From positions 1-6,918 of the forward strand of contig DMXI01000555.1 in NCBI GenBank assembly GCA_003483885.1: DNA of 6,918 nucleotides, in the 5' to 3' direction. The translations under genes were made by a program, and so were the position numbers. Position 1 is the stretch's first letter, and each line of letters starts with the position of its first letter. Below are positions 5,780-6,918 of this stretch, piece by piece. The stretch is from Microscillaceae bacterium. GTDB taxonomy: Bacteria; Bacteroidota; Bacteroidia; Cytophagales; Microscillaceae. The notes under the pieces are model-generated. The model had not been told where the DNA came from. It saw nothing but the letters and a program-made list of their open reading frames with translations, and did not search any database.

Positions 5780-6790
5780 TTACAAAGTAGATTTTCGTAT
5801 GGCGAGCTTCGATGGAAGGGTAAGGTGTTGATGGGTATATTCTTCTTGATTAATTTGCTCAAGAACAAGTTGAGCTGCGGATGCGCCCATTTCAAACTGG
5901 GGTTGTACAATTGTACTGAGGTTTGGCTCAATAATCTCTCCCATGGGATTATTATTAAAACCAATGATAGACATTTGGTCAGGAATAGCCACTCCTACTG
6001 ATTTAAAGAAACGCATAGCACCGATAGCTGCCCGGTCATTCACCGCAAATATGGCTTCTGGCTTTTCTCCCAATGTCCAAAAAGACTTGGCACAAGCCTC
6101 TCCTCCCTCTTGAGTATACCCTCCCGATTCAATCAATTGTTCCTGAATGTCTATCGCATGCTTTTTAAGTGCATCCAGATATCCTTGTAATCTTTGTCGG
6201 GTAATGGTTTGCCCTTTGGGTCCAGCAATATGCGCTATCTGACGATGTCCTTGATGGATTAAATACTCCACAGCCTCAAAAGAAGCCTCATAATTATTAG
6301 TTGTAATGGTACTGGCAGGTACTTGGTCAGTCACCCGATCTATCAAAATTAAAGGAACATTTTTTCTATTAACAAAATCAAAATGTTCGTAGTGGTTGGT
6401 TTCTACTGACAAAGCCACTAATAAACCATCTACTCGGCTATTCACCAAATGTTTGGTAATGGCTTGTTCTTTTTCCAGAGATTCATCAGACACACAGATC
6501 AAAACGTTGTAACCTGCCTGGTAGGCAATCGTTTGTATGCCATCTATCACCTGAGAGAAAAAATAATTAGCAATTTCGGGTACTATTACACCAATCGCAT
6601 TGGTCTTGTGCTTACGCAATCCTGATGCAATGGGGTTCTTTTGAAACTCTACCTCTTCAGCAAATTGTTGCACCTTTTTTTTGGTAGCTTCATTTACATC
6701 CGGGTGATTTCGCAGTGCTCTCGATACAGTAGATACCGATAAGTTCAGCGCTTTGGCTAAATCCTTAAGTGTATATTGCTCTCCTTTCAT
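5780..6790 (-). CDS. LacI-family transcriptional regulator, likely controls kdgK-eda
   Basis: A cytoplasmic sugar-responsive regulator of 336 residues, the usual LacI-family length. The helix-turn-helix is at residues 7-26 (TLKDLAKALNLSVSTVSRAL). The hinge helix is at about 52-60 (NPIASGLRK), where the usual Leu that inserts at the central CG step is present. The periplasmic-binding-protein-like domain runs from about 64 to 330, with AIGVIVPEIANYFF, FAVNDRAAIGAMR and DQMSIIGFNN. The frame is open upstream to a TTG at 6817, but the ATG at 6790 places the helix-turn-helix normally and is preferred. The gene lies upstream of kdgK on the same strand with a 196-bp gap that holds a LacI-type operator, so kdgK-eda is its most likely target. 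The effector is unknown. A pathway intermediate such as KDG or KDPG is an inference from context. I see no operator before lacI itself and no clear promoter. Confidence 0.93.
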   Translation of the reverse strand: MKGEQYTLKDLAKALNLSVSTVSRALRNHPDVNEATKKKVQQFAEEVEFQKNPIASGLRKHKTNAIGVIVPEIANYFFSQVIDGIQTIAYQAGYNVLICVSDESLEKEQAITKHLVNSRVDGLLVALSVETNHYEHFDFVNRKNVPLILIDRVTDQVPASTITTNNYEASFEAVEYLIHQGHRQIAHIAGPKGQTITRQRLQGYLDALKKHAIDIQEQLIESGGYTQEGGEACAKSFWTLGEKPEAIFAVNDRAAIGAMRFFKSVGVAIPDQMSIIGFNNNPMGEIIEPNLSTIVQPQFEMGASAAQLVLEQINQEEYTHQHLTLPSKLAIRKSTL

Positions 6791-6879
6791 CTCTAAAATG
6801 AAGATAAGGAGATACAATTAATTTAGAAATCTTGTGATAGAATTAATTTTTTAGAAGGGTTTGAAAATACTCTAAAGCC

Positions 6880-6909
6880 AAAAACCCCCATTACTTACGT
6901 AATGAGGGT
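6880..6909 (-). terminator. Rho-independent terminator of a minus-strand gene beyond the right edge
   Basis: On the minus strand ACCCTCATTAC (6909-6899) pairs with GTAATGGGGGT (6894-6884) around the loop GTAA, an 11-bp stem that includes one U-G pair, followed by TTTTT (6884-6880). The stem contains a C-A mismatch when read on the plus strand, so it is meant for leftward transcription. It implies that a gene to the right ends just outside the window and that lacI has its own promoter between about 6791 and 6880. Confidence 0.78.
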
Positions 6910-6918
6910 CTAATATTG

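Noticed and set aside
5776..5964. 62-codon minus-strand frame inside the lacI 3' part
   Set aside because: It overlaps the LacI ligand-binding domain in another frame and has no supporting features.
6791..6817. TTG start extending the LacI protein by nine residues
   Set aside because: The hydrophobic extension would sit oddly before the helix-turn-helix, and the ATG at 6790 gives the normal LacI-family N-terminus.
1..6918. A previously undescribed system such as a defence or mobile element
   Set aside because: All full genes belong to well-known families that fit one alginate pathway. I see no transposase, integrase, repeat array or unexplained large frame.

Overview
The window reads as part of a polysaccharide utilisation locus for alginate in a marine Bacteroidota, probably close to Cytophagales or Flavobacteriia. 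Four things point there: the AT-rich intergenic DNA, starts without Shine-Dalgarno sequences, a near-perfect Bacteroidota-type promoter (TTTG, then 19 bp, then TAnnTTTG), and two lipoprotein alginate lyases of family PL7. I cannot name a species. I see no mobile element, tRNA, rRNA or CRISPR array.

Layout, left to right. At the left edge (1-113, minus) is a short, frameshifted, possibly decayed gene start that resembles a response-regulator N-terminus. Next is a FadR-type GntR regulator (188-907, minus). A 436-bp divergent intergenic region follows, with two matching operator palindromes: one just downstream of the regulator's own promoter, the other just upstream of the first lyase. Then come two plus-strand PL7 alginate lyases. 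The first (1344-2648) carries a CBM32/F5-8 type C domain. The second (2776-3705) has no such domain and is very basic. Each is followed by a hairpin terminator. Converging on them from the right are eda (KDPG aldolase) and, 35 bp upstream of it in the same transcript, kdgK (KDG kinase). A LacI-family regulator lies further upstream on the same strand. Between lacI and kdgK sits a strong composite LacI-type operator. At the right edge, the terminator of a further minus-strand gene is visible.

How it works together, by inference from the families. The two lipid-anchored lyases cut alginate at the cell surface or in the periplasm. The resulting unsaturated monouronate (DEH) is reduced to KDG by an enzyme not in this window. 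KdgK phosphorylates KDG to KDPG, and Eda splits KDPG into pyruvate and glyceraldehyde-3-phosphate. The GntR protein probably represses itself and the first lyase, and the LacI protein probably controls kdgK-eda, so the extracellular and cytoplasmic halves of the pathway appear to have separate switches. The gene families and pathway are well known. The least ordinary content is the regulatory layout: the operator pair, the composite LacI site, an unexplained 28-bp dyad, and a terminator between the two lyases.
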